From Erythroxylum novogranatense (Eukaryota > Streptophyta > Magnoliopsida > Malpighiales > Erythroxylaceae), in NCBI GenBank assembly GCA_029891385.1, contig CM057232.1:65285824-65349823 (forward strand): a DNA stretch of 64,000 nucleotides, given 5' to 3'. Every line of letters starts with the position of its first letter. Position 1 is the first letter of the stretch. This document shows positions 11,225-23,849 of the stretch, in pieces. A program made the position numbers and the translations under genes. The notes below the pieces were generated by a model. It searched no databases and was not told where the DNA came from. It saw only the letters and a program-made list of their open reading frames with translations.

Positions 11225-12621
11225 AGTGTGCGCTCGCCACGAATGTGGAGTTACAGCTAAGGACCCTGCAAGGTAATAAGCACAAGGCTTCAGGACTCAG
11301 GAAATTGGGCTCTGGAGACAGGTCAAATAAACGTGGAATTAAAGAAAGAGTGATAGTGTGAGGTTTTAAGCAGTTGGGGTCCGGTCTCCGGGTCGGGTTC
11401 CAACTAACAGTCTTCGTCGCAGTCCCAGAATTGCCTACCTTAGTAACTGGCCTGGTTCCCACTGTCTCTGCACGCCTAGGAGCCTGAAACTGTGACCCCT
11501 CTGGTCTCGGTACCTGTGGGCAATGCTTGGCTATATGTCCCTTCTCTCCGCATCTGAAACAAATGCCAAGTGATCTGAGGCACTCTCCCTGGCGATGCTT
11601 CCCACACTGATCACATAACGGGTAGGTGAACCCGCTCCTTCCAGCTCTACCTGTGCCTCCCACATTAGAGGCTTGGCCTGAAACAGCCCTGACCTGCTTG
11701 TTCCTGGTAGCCCCACTGCTACCCACTTCACTCTGACTAAAAGAGCTCCTCGTGCTCCTCTCAGGCAATGAAGCACTAGCACCCTTTCTGAAACTTTGCT
11801 CCCTATTCTTCCTTTTCTTGTTCGCTTCATTCCTGATGTTCTCCAGCTTCTCGGCCTGGAGAGCAACATCCACCAACTGCTGGTAGTCACAGAAATTGTG
11901 AATCAGGACTTTCTCCTTGATCAAGTGAAGACCTCCCTCAAACTTGCAGCACTTGTCTTCCTCTGTTGCCACAATGTTGCCTGCATATCGGGAAAGCTGT
12001 GTGAACTTCAGCTCATACTCGCTCACACTCATGTCCCTCTGCATCAGATTCAGAAACTCTCTGGCCTTCTCTTGCACATAGACCACGGAGAGATACTTCT
12101 TCCTAACACTTCCACAAAGTCCCTCCATGTCAAGACCAAGGAACAACTTTGACCGGGGCACTGATTCCCAATGCAAAGCATCACCTGCAACAAACCGACC
12201 GATAATCCAGCTATCCTCATCCAGAGCATCTCATCTGAACTAGAACCCTCTCGGTCCTCTTCAACCAAGCTTCTGCCTCTTCTGGATTTGTAGTCCCACT
12301 GAAATCCACAGCCCCAAACTTCCGAAGCTTATCATATTGCCCACTCTTGTCTACTGGAGCTTGCATCGGCATCTACGATCCCTGTCTCATGGCATACGTG
12401 AAAGCCTGAGCAAAGGCTTGAAAGAAATTCGGATCCATGGGAGTTCCCTGAGGCATAGGAGGAGGCGGAGGAGGCACTTCTTGTTGCAAACTAGGTGCCT
12501 CTGAAATCGGAACAAAATGTGTCCTGACATCCTGAGGAACATAGGATTCATCCGTACTCCCTTGACGAGAATGAGATCGAGTCGTAGCTCCCCGAGTTCT
12601 CCTTCGAGGTGGCATGTTCAC
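11225..12621 (-). pseudogene. gag: Gypsy gag (G1), broken
   Basis: Reading starts at the minus-strand ATG at 12621 (a second ATG at 12615 gives MPPRRRTRG, the start matching G2). The N-terminal part is proline-rich and glutamine-rich, followed by the retrotransposon gag core (EFLNLMQRDMSVSEYELKFT, then LSRYA), then a basic linker and a CCHC zinc knuckle CFRCGEKGHIAKHCP near 11545-11590. It closely matches the gag at 62520-63398. A stop near 12373 and frameshifts near 12180-12250 break it. The coding sequence ends around 11225 with no protease, so the rest of the element was lost where it meets the LTR fragment to the left. Confidence 0.88.
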
Positions 12622-12758
12622 TCCTTGAATAGAAAACCATTGAGAACTTTAGTTCATGTAAGACACTTTTGAAAGTATGCAAAAACAGTTCCAATCGTGT
12701 AAAACAATGCAAGTAATTCCTTGAAAGCAATGTCATGCAGCCCTAGATCAAAAACCTA

Positions 12759-12773
12759 GGCGCTCTGATACCA
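12759..12773 (-). other. Primer-binding site of G1 (initiator-Met tRNA)
   Basis: On the minus strand this reads TGGTATCAGAGCGCC, four bases after the LTR end. G2 has the same site at 62362-62376. Confidence 0.92.
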
Positions 12774-13449
12774 AACATGTTGGACCCCACTGTCGGAGCC
12801 CAACGTCTGACATGAGAGCGTGACGGGAAAATGTGAGATTCATACATTTAAAAGAAAAAGAAAAGCCCGCGGAAGGTTAATGGGCCTGCTGGAAAGTAAG
12901 CTTGAAACCCGCTTTCATGCATAATTTAAACAATCACATCCAAACATGCAATTTAACGATTTAGAAAAGGAGACCATCGAAAGTTCAATGGACCCATCGT
13001 GAAACTTTCATACTTTTAAACATATTCATAATTCATGCTCCAAAGAAGAGTTTCATCAAGCCTTACGAATTATCTCAAATCAAATTACAACTTTGAGTTC
13101 AAGAGCCAAAAGTATAAAACACTCTTGAACCAATGATACTTGAAATGAAACTAAAATCTTGGAACATAATCAAACATATGAAATGAAAATGGGAGTGCTG
13201 CCGAAACTCGTGACTCACTCGATCTACGGCTCACACACTGTATAGGGAGATTGGAGGGGGTGAGCTATAAAGCTCGTGGGAACATATTTATAATATCGTA
13301 ATAAGCAAAAATATTCAAAACTATCTCATTGCCGTAATACTTGCTGAAATCATGATACTTGAGCATGTATGAGTCATTTCTTGAAAAATACTTGATTCTT
13401 GAACAAATCATGATGCATGTCACATAACAAAACATAGCACATAACATGA

Positions 13450-13632
13450 TGGTTTGGGTGTCCCAGGTTCGTGACGTACTACTCATGCCATCGAAATGTT
13501 GATGTGTAGACGTAGTTTTATGAGGGAATTTTTGTAGGATAACCCTGTGCCACAGTCGGGAAGGCGGGAGAAGCCTTTTCGTGAGTCAATGTGCACTTGA
13601 CTATCGTGAGGGACACCACAAACCCACATAAG
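13450..13632 (-). other. Conserved folded LTR box, copy 2
   Basis: On the minus strand: a perfect AGTCAA/TTGACT hairpin around GTGCACA, then GGCTTCTCCCGCC, an outer ACTAC/GTAGT stem (13512-13516 with 13478-13482) and an inner CAT-TTCG-ATG hairpin (13489-13498). This copy has a UUCG loop where the others have different loops. Confidence 0.68.
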
Positions 13633-14220
13633 TATGCATAATTCGTATTCTTGTAAACTTGTTTGCCAAACTGGCACTTGCTTGTAATCTTGCTTGTCTT
13701 GTATTTCGTAAAACTTGAATTCATGTACTTGTATTCGTGAAAGGAAAACACTCCTTTGTGAAAATCTTGATAATAATCATGAATGCAAATTACAATGCAG
13801 AATAGAATCATTCATGGTAGTATGCAATGCGATCGTGGATGATGTAATGTAAATGCATGAGATCTTGCTTGATTTGAACTAAACAATGAGTACTTAATTA
13901 CTCTATTATAAACATGAACCCACCTGAATTCCTTGCTTGTCTTGCCTAGGAATGAGTTTCCTCTTGAGCCTCTTGCCTCTCTTGATCTCCTAAAATAAGA
14001 ACCAAAATCTTATTCAAAATCTCATGTTGAAACCATAATTCCAATCTTAACTTCCATCTAAAATTCCATAATGTTAGAAACCAATTCATAATTTCATCAC
14101 TTCATAAGACTTGTAGATCTATCTTTCTAGTTCACAACGCCTCTAAAATCACCCCAAAAGGACTTCTGTAGAAAAAGATATGATCAAAACACTAAAATAA
14201 ATCCATTCTGAAAAATTGGG

Positions 14221-14354
14221 CTCGCCGCGACGAGGCCCGCTCATCGCGACGAGAGGCCTCTTGCTCGTCATGGCGTCTTCTCCTCAAGACGTCATGGCGT
14301 CAGGCTTTCACGCACGTCGCAGCGCGTCGTCAGACCTTCTTGACGTCGCGACGT
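14221..14354 (-). repeat. CGTCGCGACG-type palindrome cluster in the G1 LTR
   Basis: A GC-rich patch in an AT-rich LTR, with repeated CGTCGCGACG and variants such as CGTCATGGCG and CATCGCGACG. It lies inside the putative LTR intron. G2 has the equivalent at 60861-60990. Confidence 0.8.
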
Positions 14355-15005
14355 GCGGTCGGGAGCTTCGTCTTCCCAAACCCAGATCCGCCATTTTCAA
14401 CCTTACAACTTCCCCTTCTCCTTCTCCAACATATCTAATCCATAAATCAACTCATATACTCCCATTCTAAGCTCAAAAACATCAACAAAAACGCAAACCC
14501 AAGCAAATCTAGAAATCTTCACCATAAACCCTAACTCCACGATTTCTCCTTCAATCCAGCAAAACAAAGGTTAGATTCAACCTAAACAAGTGCAGAAGAG
14601 TATAACTTACCTTAAGGATGCTTGAAATCTGTCGAAAATCCTCAAACCTAAGCTTTCTCTTTTTTCCTCTTCTTCCTCTCCTCTCACTACCGACTCTCTC
14701 CTTCGTTTCTCTTCTTTTCTATTTCTTCTTTCCTTTTCTTTTTCCTTTCTTTAATTTCTTAAACCTACAAGATGCACAAGGACCAAAATACCCTTCCTTA
14801 CTTAGTCTAAAATCTCATAACTTAAGTATCTTGCCCATTTCGCCCTTACTCATTTCTACTCTTTTAAACACTGATTCCATACTAATCTCAATAAATCCTA
14901 ATTTTCCACTAATAATTTCATAAAATCAAACTAAACCATAAATCATAAATCAAAATAATTCATGCTTAATAACTTCAAGAAAACAAAAAAAATTGGGGCC
15001 TAACA

Positions 15006-15257
15006 CTTAGACCTTTGTACTCCTGGACAAAGTTTACAACAGTCAAAAAGAATTCAAGAGGGAAAGAAAATGTCTGCCATGCTTAAAACAATAAAAGGAA
15101 GTTGACGCAATTCATTTCTTCAGGAATCAACCACAGAAAAGTGAAAGAGTGCTAATAAAACAATCATTCAAAGAATTCAAGTACAAGAGATTGAACAAAA
15201 GAGAATCACTGGGGATATAGTGTATATGCTCATCTCACTTGTGTCTAGGGATATTTT
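15006..15257. other. Unassigned 252 bp between two elements
   Basis: I recognise no coding, RNA or repeat feature. It separates the start of the G1 LTR from the start of the giant LTR and may be a remnant of host or older transposon DNA. Confidence 0.5.
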
Positions 15258-18200
15258 TGTTGGACTCCAAACTTTTGATGATAATTAGAAATATTAAAAT
15301 GAATATTAATGAGAAAGAAATTGGTGAGACAATTTATGAATTTAAGAAAATTTGCTGAAATTATGAAAAATTTATGAGAAAAGAATTATTTAGTTTTGAG
15401 GACTTTGATATTTGAATGAAGTTATATGGATTATGAGAGGAAAGAGAATGAGTTAATTGAAATAGGAGTGAAAAATCAAGAAATAAAGAAAGAAAGTGAG
15501 AGAATTTGAAAAAAAAATTAAGAAAGTTGACTTTTGGAGATAGAAAGTTTGACTTGAGAGAGTTCACTTTTTGTTTGAAGCAAAATTTGAGAAAATTGTC
15601 TTCTGGAAACTTGTAGTTTGTGTCAAGAGCTTTCTGTATCCATAAAGTTTGATATTTTTCGATATCGGAAGTGAGAGTTATGATCAGTCAAAGTTCGCTA
15701 GGAGTTTGACTTTTTGATGAAAAAGTTGACTTTTTGATTTAGGCAAATTTGAGAAAATGATCAACATGAAAACTGTAGCCTCTATCGAGAGCTTTTTGTG
15801 GAAATAAAGTTTGCTATTTTTTTATGTCGGGATTGAGAGATATGATTTTCCAAAGATATGCTTTGTTTTGAAAATGCTATTAAGTATATAGATTTGTGTG
15901 TTCTATGCTTCGAGGCCACTCGTCGTACGGATTTAGTTTGAATTAGAGTAAGTGGTCTACATGAAAATTTTAGATGATATTTTTATCTTTCCAATGATAT
16001 AAAGTTTGCAATTTTTCGATATCGGAGCTAGGAGTTATGAGCGATTAAAAATTAGAAGTCGTTTAGGAAAAGTTATTTTGGACAGAATCTTTAATTGAGT
16101 TTTTGACCTCTTTCAAGACCTAATTTGATTTTGAGTACTTCAGGGAAGTTGTAGAGCTTCCTTTGATCTTTTTATTGACACCAAATTTGTCAAATTCTGA
16201 GTTCAAGATCGAGAGATATGATTTTTGAAAAGTTTGGTTTTGAAGTTCCATTACTTTGTTTTTAATCCGATCCCTTTTGTAATCTTTTGCTTATAATTCC
16301 TTCGTCTGATATCCGATTGATTTGATTCTTGAAGCGTTGGATTCCTAAAACAATTAATTTTATTTTTATGAAGAATTATGATTTTTAGGAGATTAAATGG
16401 AAAGAGATTGATTGAACCAAAGTAGGAGATTTGGTTATAGGTAATAAGTTGGATAATTTTCTGAACATGGTTCGGTATTTTGCGAAATTCGGGAGCTGTA
16501 CAACTCCGATTGAGTTTATTCTTAAGGAAAAATAAAATTAAGATATGGGGCTACAAATCATGTGAAGGGATCGAAATTTAAGTTCATCTCTAAGATTGTC
16601 AATTTCTGGACTGAAGTTATGTTAATGTTCAGTCTCGGATTTTGTGAAGGTCCGATAGTATTTTGGCTATAAATTCTTTGTTTATGATCCGAATTGAGCG
16701 CAGTTAGTGGCGTTGGATTCGTATGATCTAGAGGAACAATTTTCAAGAAGAAAGTTTGTACAAATTATTTAATTTAGATGCTCGAAAACAGAACGCAAGC
16801 TATCAGATTTTGAAAATCCTATGCAGGGGTATTTTGGGATTTCACTTAAAAGGAGGGGCAACTTGGTCAATTACCCCTCACTTAAGTGACATGGCAGAAA
16901 CACAAAAGGGAATGTCATTTTAATCAAGGTTAAGCCACGAAATTGGTTGGAAAATCAGAACAAAATGAAAGAAGAATAAGGAGAAGAAAAGAGAGAGGAA
17001 ATGGTCGGCCATGCAGAAGAAGGAGGAGAAAAGAGAAGATAGGGTGGAGTTCGAAATTTTACAAGCTTTCAAGGATGATTTCAAGTTGTTTTTAAAGAGA
17101 AAGGATGGAAAAGAAGGAAAGCTTGTCTTGGAGCTCAAAAATAACAAAAATGGTGGAGAAAATGGTAAGTGAGAGAAAGTTCAAGTTTTGAATTTTTGAT
17201 GAGTTTGTTGGTTGGTTTAGTTTAAGATGGTTTTGGATTGAGTTTTCCTAAGGTTAATTGAAGAGAATAGATTATGATTATGTTTAATTTTGGATTAATT
17301 GTGAATTGGGGGTTTTGCCCAAATTTGTGAATTGGGGATTTTGTAAATTGATGCTTTAGATAGCTTGGATTAATGATGAATTTGAGATTTCTTAAGTCAA
17401 TTTTGATGTTTATGCCTTAAGTGAGGTTTAATTTGAAAATTGGTAAATTGGCGGTTTAGGCCAATTGTGAAAATTGGGGATTTTCTCTCCAATAGCTTGA
17501 ATATGTGGGGAATTGAAGAATTCCTAAATCAATTGAAAGATTGTATGATTTGTGATGGTCAATTTTGGAAAATTGTGAAGTAGGATTTTAGGCCCGATTT
17601 TGTAAATTGGAATAAATGGGAGAATTTTGATTTAGATCTCTTGAGGCTAGTATGGCTTTGTAATTTGTGAAATAAATTTTGAGGATTTAGTTATTTATGA
17701 CGTTGAATTTGGATGATTATGGCTTAGGTCAATGTTAATTGAAAGAAGGAAAGAAGCAAGGATCAATTGGAGCTTGAAATCAAGTTTCGGGCATTAATTC
17801 GAGGTAGGTAGCATATTTATATTTTGATTTGTAAGCTATACATGAAAGTTTGAAAAATTAAAAAAAGCAAGTTTTGAAACTTTAAAGAAGGCGAAAATGG
17901 ATTTTTGATAAATTATTGTTTATGTTTATGTAAATGATTGAAAGAAGGATTAAATGCCTTATTTTAGAAATGATTTTCGAAATTACAAGATTGAAGAAAT
18001 TCATGATTTTGAATTGTTAGATAAATTTTGAAAATGTGCATTATGAATATGTATCTGTTTGAGTTATGTTTTAAAGAAATACATTGCATTCATATTTATG
18101 ATTTGAATTGATACGTGATTAAATTAGTGAATGTGAATTATTGTATGTCTTGATGTGATATGTGAATGTGAGTATGTCAAGTTTGACATTATGTGAAAAT

Positions 18201-19629
18201 ATGAAAAATTTGAAGAAAAGCAAGTTTTCGAAAAGTGCCTTCAGGCATTCCGACCTTTCGTTTTCGCTTATGTGTTAAGTTGGTTTGGTCAGGTCCTTGT
18301 GAGTCGATCTGACCGCTCTATTCGTTATAGCCTTCTCCCGGCTGCCCGCTAGTGGCACGGAGCTCCGAATTCGGACTCCCTTCACGACTACACTGGACCG
18401 CAATGCGGGAAAATGTAGTACGTTCTGTTCACAGCTGCACATGACCGCTAGACGGAATGTGCGATGACGCTCGCTTCGGACCGAACGAGACCATTTTGAT
18501 ATGTTACGTGTTTTGATTTGTTTCTGTGTGCTGCATTCATGTTTAAAAAAAATTGAGAAAGGAAAAAAAAGTCAGTTTTGTTATGAAAAGTTTGGAAAAT
18601 TGAAAGGTTTGAGGAAACCGTTTTGAAAAGTTACAAAGTTTGAAAAATTAGCCCTTTTGGAAAAAAGCTTATGAAAAGTTGATTTCTGCTTATTTGTCAA
18701 TTTATAAATGTGTTATCCACGAGCTGAGCTCACCCCTCCTTTCATCCCGTCTCCGGTATTGACGGAGATCGGATGAAAGATGGTCAAGACGTCAATTTCG
18801 ATATTTGTATAAGTTTGGATTTTAGTATGGATATGTATATGGCTTAAGATAAGTTTGGGAAAGTGTACTTGCATATAAAGTTGAGTATTGTGAATGGTCT
18901 TGAATTTGTATATGAAATTGTGTATGATAATGATTTTGATTTAGGAATTTGTATATGGAATTTAAGATTGAAATGTGTATTGGAATTGGACATGATTAAT
19001 GTTTTGAAGTGGTTTAGATATAGGAGTGTGTTTATTTGCTGAGATCCCGGACGGAGGGTCCGGTAGATTTTGATTGATTGTGTGATTGGTTGGGGATTTA
19101 GAAGTGTGTTTTTTGATACTTTGCATGTTTGTGGTTAGAATAAATGCAGCCGTTATGCTGCCGAATTTTTGATAAAATTTGGGATAAAAATATAATTTTG
19201 AGATTTGTATGGATATATATAAGATTATGTATGAATGTTGAGATTTGCATGAGAATGATTTTCCAAAAGTGGAAATTGTTTGTTTGATTTGGATGAGATT
19301 GCCTAAAGATATAAGAAATGAGAAAAGAAAAAGAAAAAAAATTATACCGGATTTCGGATATGGATAGTCTAGGAATTCCAACGCGACGCTTTTCTCCGTT
19401 CTTTGTTCTCGGATGTCGGGTCTGCTTTGTTAAGTTTTTGTTCGATTTTCGTTCTGCCGTCAATCTGTATTCGATTTGCAATCGCTTTGCTTCCGCTTTC
19501 GTTTTGTTTTATCGATTGCTTTATTTTCCGATTCGAAATGTCATTGTGAAATTTCCGTTGCCATTCGCTTTCGTTTCCTTCGTTCTTCGTTTTTCGGTTG
19601 GGATCTGGTTCCCGGATCGGGTCCCAACA
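15258..19629 (+). repeat. Left giant LTR (4372 bp)
   Basis: It starts TGTTGGACTCC and ends GGTCCCAACA directly before a primer site. The first 1.6 kb holds recurring short phrases (GAAAACTTGTAG-like, GATATCGG, GAGTTATGA). A purine-rich stretch with donor-like AATG/GTAAGT follows (17164/17165), then the folded box (about 18270-18500) and a GAGCTGAGCTC motif. The acceptor site near 18755 reads CTCCGG, where the right LTR keeps CTCCAG. Confidence 0.9.
18270..18500 (+). other. Conserved folded LTR box, copy 3
   Basis: A GGTCAG/CTGACC hairpin, then GCCTTCTCCCGGCTGCCCGC, a CCGAATTCGG hairpin, an outer ACTACA/TGTAGT stem (18387-18392 with 18414-18419), an inner CCGC-AAT-GCGG hairpin (18398-18408) and then AGTACGTTCTG. 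A second, weaker copy of the last part follows at once. Confidence 0.7.
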
Positions 19630-20211
19630 TAGATGGTATCAGAGCTCAGTATTATGATCATACTTGGGCAATATGGTTATGAAGAATGAATTTAGTGATT
19701 GTCTGAGTGAGGTTAAGAACTTTGATTGATTTTAGGCGTGTGTTAGTGAACTTGAGATTTGAAGTTCATGATGGCATTATGCGATGAGAATTTTAAGATG
19801 AATTTGGATGACTTGACTTTACACATTTATGAGATGAAATAAGAAATACTGGAAGGATAGGATTAAATGATATGAAGGTATATCTGAAATATTCGGAGAA
19901 TTAAATTGATTGTTCATTTCAGTGACGAGAATCATGACCAATTTTAGGAATGTGATAATACAAATGAGATTGGAGATAAATTGATTTTGACTATGCTTAT
20001 GCTTTAAAGAAAGAGGAAGTGAATCCTTGCAAGATGAGACAAAAGATGGATGGTCCCTTAAGGTTCATTAAGATTCAGAAATAGTGATTAAGTTAAGAAT
20101 GTATGTGATGGGAAATTGATAAGAAAGTAATTTGACTATGGTTAGGCAGATGTGTTACTTGATGACTAGGTATAAATTTCGAGGACGAAATTCTTTTAAG
20201 AGGGGGAGAAA
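19630..20211 (+). other. Internal region of the giant-LTR element
   Basis: It begins with a primer-binding site TGGTATCAGAGCTCAG (19634-19649) and ends with CGAGGACGAAATTC and the polypurine tract AAGAGGGGGAGAAA. Between them lies AT-rich sequence with no long ORF and no trace of gag or pol motifs. Confidence 0.88.
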
Positions 20212-23200
20212 TGTTGGACCCCGAACTTTTGATGATCATTAGAAATATTAAAATGAATATTAATGAGAAAGAAATTGGTGAGACAATTTATGAATTTAAG
20301 AAAATTTGCTGAAATTAAGAAAAATTTATGAGAAAAGAATTGTTTAGTTTTGAGGACTTTGATATTTGAATGAAGTTATATGAATTATGAGAGGAAAGAG
20401 AATGAGTTAATTGAAATGGGAGTGGAAAATCAAGAAATAAAGAAAGAAAGTGAGAGAATTTGAATTTTTTTTTAAGAAAGTTGACTTTTGAAGATAGAAA
20501 GTTTGACTTGAGAGAGTTGACTTTTTGTTTGAGGCAAAATTTGAGAAAATTGTCTTCTGAAAACTTGTAGTTTATGTCAAGAGCTTTCTGTAACCATAAA
20601 GTTTGATATTTTTCGATATCGGAAGTGAGAGTTATAATCAGTCAAAGTTCGCTTGGAGTTTGACTTTTTGAAGAAAAAGTTAATTTTTTGATTTAGGCAA
20701 AATTTGAGAAAATGATCAACATGAAAATTGTAGCCTCTGTCGAGAGTTTTTTGTGGACATAAAGTTTGCTATTTTTTGATGTCGGGATTGAGAGATATGA
20801 TTTTCTGAAGATATGTTTTGTTTTGAAAATGCTATTAAGTATAGATTTGTGTGTTCTATTCTTTGAGGCCACTCGTCGTACGGATTTAGTTTGAATTAGA
20901 GTAAGTGGTCTTCATGAAAATTTTAGATGATTTTTTTATCTTTCCATTGATATAAAGTTTGCAATTGTTCGATATCGGGGCTAGGAGTTATGAGCGATTA
21001 AAAATTGGAAGTCGTTTAGGAAAAGCTGTTAAAAATTGGAAGTCGTTTAGGAAAAGCTGTTTTGGACAGAATCTTTGATTGAGTTTTTTCCTCTTTCGAG
21101 ACTTAATTTGATTTTGAGTACTTCAGGGAAGTTGTAGAGCTTCCTTTGATATTTTTATTGATACCAAATTTGTCAAATTTCGAGTTCGGGATCGAGAGAT
21201 ATGATTTTTGAAAAGTTCGGTTTTGAAGTTTCATTACTTTGTTTTTAATCCGATCCCTTTTGTAATCTTTTGCTTATAATTCCTACGTCCGACATCCGAT
21301 TGAGTTGATTCTCGAAGCGTTGGATTCCTAAAATAATTAATTTCATTTTTATGAAGAATTATGATTTTTAGGAGATTAAATGGAAAGAGATTGATTGAAC
21401 CAAAGTAGGAGATTTGGTTATAGGTAATAAGTTGGATAATTTTCTGAACATGGTTCGGTATTTTGCGAAATTCGGGAGCTGTACAACTCTGATTGAGTTG
21501 ATTCTTAAGGCCAAATAAAATTAAGATATGGGGCTACAAATCATGTGAAGGGATAGAAATTTAAGTTCATCCCTAAGATTGTCAATTTCTGGACTGAAGT
21601 TATGTTAATGTTCAGTCTCGGATTTTGTGAAGGTCCGACACTATTTTGACTATAAATTCTTCGTTTTTGATCCGAATTGAGCGCGGTCGGTGACGTTGGA
21701 TTCGTATGATCTAGTGGAACAATTTTCAAGAAGAAAGTTTGTACAAATTATTTTGTTTAGATGCTCGAAAACAGGACGCGAGCTATCAGATTTTGAAAAT
21801 CCTGTGCAGGGGTATTTTGGGATTTCACTTAAAAGGAGGGGCAACTTGGTCAATTACCCCTCACTTAAGTGACATGGCAGAAACACAAAAGGGGATGTCG
21901 TTTTAAGCAAGGTTAAGCCACGAAATTGGCTGGAAAATCAGAACAAAATGAAAGAAGAATAAAGAGAAGAGAAGAGAGAAGAAATGGTCGGCCACGAAGA
22001 AGAAGGAGGAGAAAAGAGAAGATAGGGTGGAGTTTGAAATTTTACAAGCTTTCAAGGATGATTTCAAGTTTTTTTTTAAGAGAAAGGATGGAAAAGAAGG
22101 AAAGCTTGTCTTGGAGCTCAAAAATAACGAAAATGGTGGAGAAAATGGTAAGTGAGAGAAAGTTCAAGTTTTGAATTTTTGATGAATTTGTTGGTTGGTT
22201 TAGTTTAACATGGTTATGGATTGAGTTTTCCTAAGGTTAATTGAAGAGAATAGGTTATGATTATGTTTAATTTTGGATTAATTGTGAATTGGGGGTTTTG
22301 CCCAAATTTGTGAATTGGGGTTTTTGTAAATTGATGCTTTAGATAGCTTGGATTAATGATGAATTTGAGATTTCTTAAGTCAATTTTGATGTTTATGCCT
22401 TAAGTGAGGTTTAATTTGAAAATTGATATATTGGGGGTTTAGGCCAATTGGGGAAATTGGGGATTTTCTCTCCAATAGCTTGAATATGTGGGGAATTGAA
22501 GAATTCCTAAGTCAATTGAAAGATTGTATGATTTGTGATGGTCAATTTTGGAAAATTGTGAAGTAGGGTTTTAGGCCCGATTTTGTAAATTGGAAAAATG
22601 AGAGAATTTTGATTTAGATCTCTTGAGGCTAGTATGGCTTTGTGATTTGTGAAATAAATTTTGAGGATTTAGTTATTTATGACGTTGAATTTGGATGATT
22701 ATGGCTTAGGTCAATGTTAATTGAAAGAAGGAAAGAAGCAAGGATCAATTGGAGCTTAAAATCAAGTTTCAGGCATTAATTCGAGGTGGGTAGCATATTT
22801 ATATTTTGATTTGTAAGCTATACATGAATGTTTGAAAAATTAAAGAAAGCAAGTTTTGAAACTTTAAAGAAGGCGAAAATGGATTTTTGATAAATTATTG
22901 TTTATGTTTATGTAAATGATTGAAAGAAGGATGAAATGCCTTATTTTAGAAATGATTTTCAGAAATTACAAGATTGAAGAAATTCATGATTTTTGAATTG
23001 TTAGATAAATTTTGAAAAATGTGCATTATGAATATGTATCTGTTTGAGTTATGTTTTAAAGAAATACATTGCATTCATATTTATGATTTGAATTGATACG
23101 TGATTAAATTAGTGAATGTGAATTGTTGTATGTCTTGATGTGATTTGTGAATGTGAGTATGTCAAGTTTGACATTATGTGAAAATATGAAAATTTTGAAG

Positions 23201-23816
23201 AAAAGCAAGTTTTCGAAAAGTGCCTTCGGACATTCCGACCTTTCGTTTTCGCTTATGTGTTAAGTGGGTTTGGTCAGGTCCTTGTGAGTCAGTGCACTGT
23301 CTCTATTCGTTATAGCCTTCTCCCAGCTGCCCGCTAGTGGCACGGAGCTCCGAATTCGGACTCCCTTCATGGCTACACTGGACCGCAATGCGGGAAAGTA
23401 TAGTACGTTCTGTTCACGGCTGCACATGACCACTAGACGGGAATGTGCAGTACGTTCTGTTTCGGACCGAACCAGACCATTCTGATATGTTACGTGTTTT
23501 GATTTGTTTCTGTGTGCTGCATTCATGTTTTAAAAAAATTTGAGAAAGGAAAAAAAGTGAGTTTTGTTATGAAAAGTTTGAAAAATTGAAAGGTTTGAGG
23601 AAACCGTTTTGAAAAGTTACAAAGTTTGAAAAATTAGCCCTTTTAGCAAAAAGCTTATGAAAAATTGATTTCTTCTTATTTGTCAATTTATAAATGTGTT
23701 ATCCACGAGCTTTCGAGCTCACCACCCTCCTTTCATCCCCATCTCCAGGTATTCGAGCAGGAGATCGGATGAAAGATGGTCAAGATGTCAATTTCGATAT
23801 TTGTATAAGTTTGGAA
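20212..23816 (+). repeat. Right giant LTR, truncated at its 3' end
   Basis: It starts TGTTGGACCCC after the polypurine tract and follows the left LTR closely by eye until about 23816, where copia B sequence takes over. About 800 bp of LTR end are missing. A 31-bp tandem duplication (21000-21061) is absent from the left copy. A donor-like site at 22147/22148 and an intact acceptor-like ATCTCCAG ending at 23748 are present. Confidence 0.9.
23258..23480 (+). other. Conserved folded LTR box, copy 4
   Basis: It is the counterpart of 18270-18500 in the right giant LTR. The first hairpin is damaged. The CCGAATTCGG and CCGC-AAT-GCGG hairpins are kept, and AGTACGTTCTG is present twice. Confidence 0.66.
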
Positions 23817-23849
23817 TTTTTGTGTTTTGGCATAAGTTTTGTGAAAACT

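Larger units (their letters stand above)
12778..15005 (-). repeat. 5' LTR of gypsy G1
   Basis: On the minus strand it starts TGTTAGGCCCC at 15005 and ends GGGGTCCAACA at 12778, 2228 bp in all. It is the same family as the LTR at 60208-62356. A donor-like AAG/GTAAGT at 14611/14610 and an acceptor-like CCCTATACAG ending at 13238 could bound an intron holding a CGTCGCGACG cluster and the folded box. It is an LTR with gag only and no partner LTR in the window. Confidence 0.9.
15258..23816 (+). mobile_element. Non-autonomous gypsy-like element with giant LTRs
   Basis: Two direct copies of a very long LTR flank an internal region of only 582 bp with no coding capacity. It has an initiator-Met primer site at the left and the Tekay-type polypurine end at the right, so it has the signals needed for mobilisation by another element's proteins. 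LTR length and end sequence suggest a deletion derivative of a Tekay/Del chromovirus. The right LTR is cut short at about 23816, where copia B begins. The label 'large retrotransposon derivative' fits by size, although here the bulk lies in the LTRs. Confidence 0.85.

Noticed and set aside
14216..14470. 84-residue open frame in a GC-rich patch
   Set aside because: It falls in the CGTCGCGACG palindrome cluster of the G1 LTR; the frame is open because the patch is GC-rich, and it matches no protein I know.
15006..15257. Possible host gene remnant
   Set aside because: There is no open frame, splice pattern or recognised motif in 252 bp.
18962..19481. Minus-strand open frames of 139 and 127 residues
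   Set aside because: They overlap each other in AT-rich LTR sequence, with Ile/Asn/Lys/Phe-rich content expected by chance; no conserved motif.
19318..19632. 104-residue open frame rich in Phe and Arg
   Set aside because: It lies in the T-rich end of the giant LTR, has low-complexity composition and ends across the LTR border.
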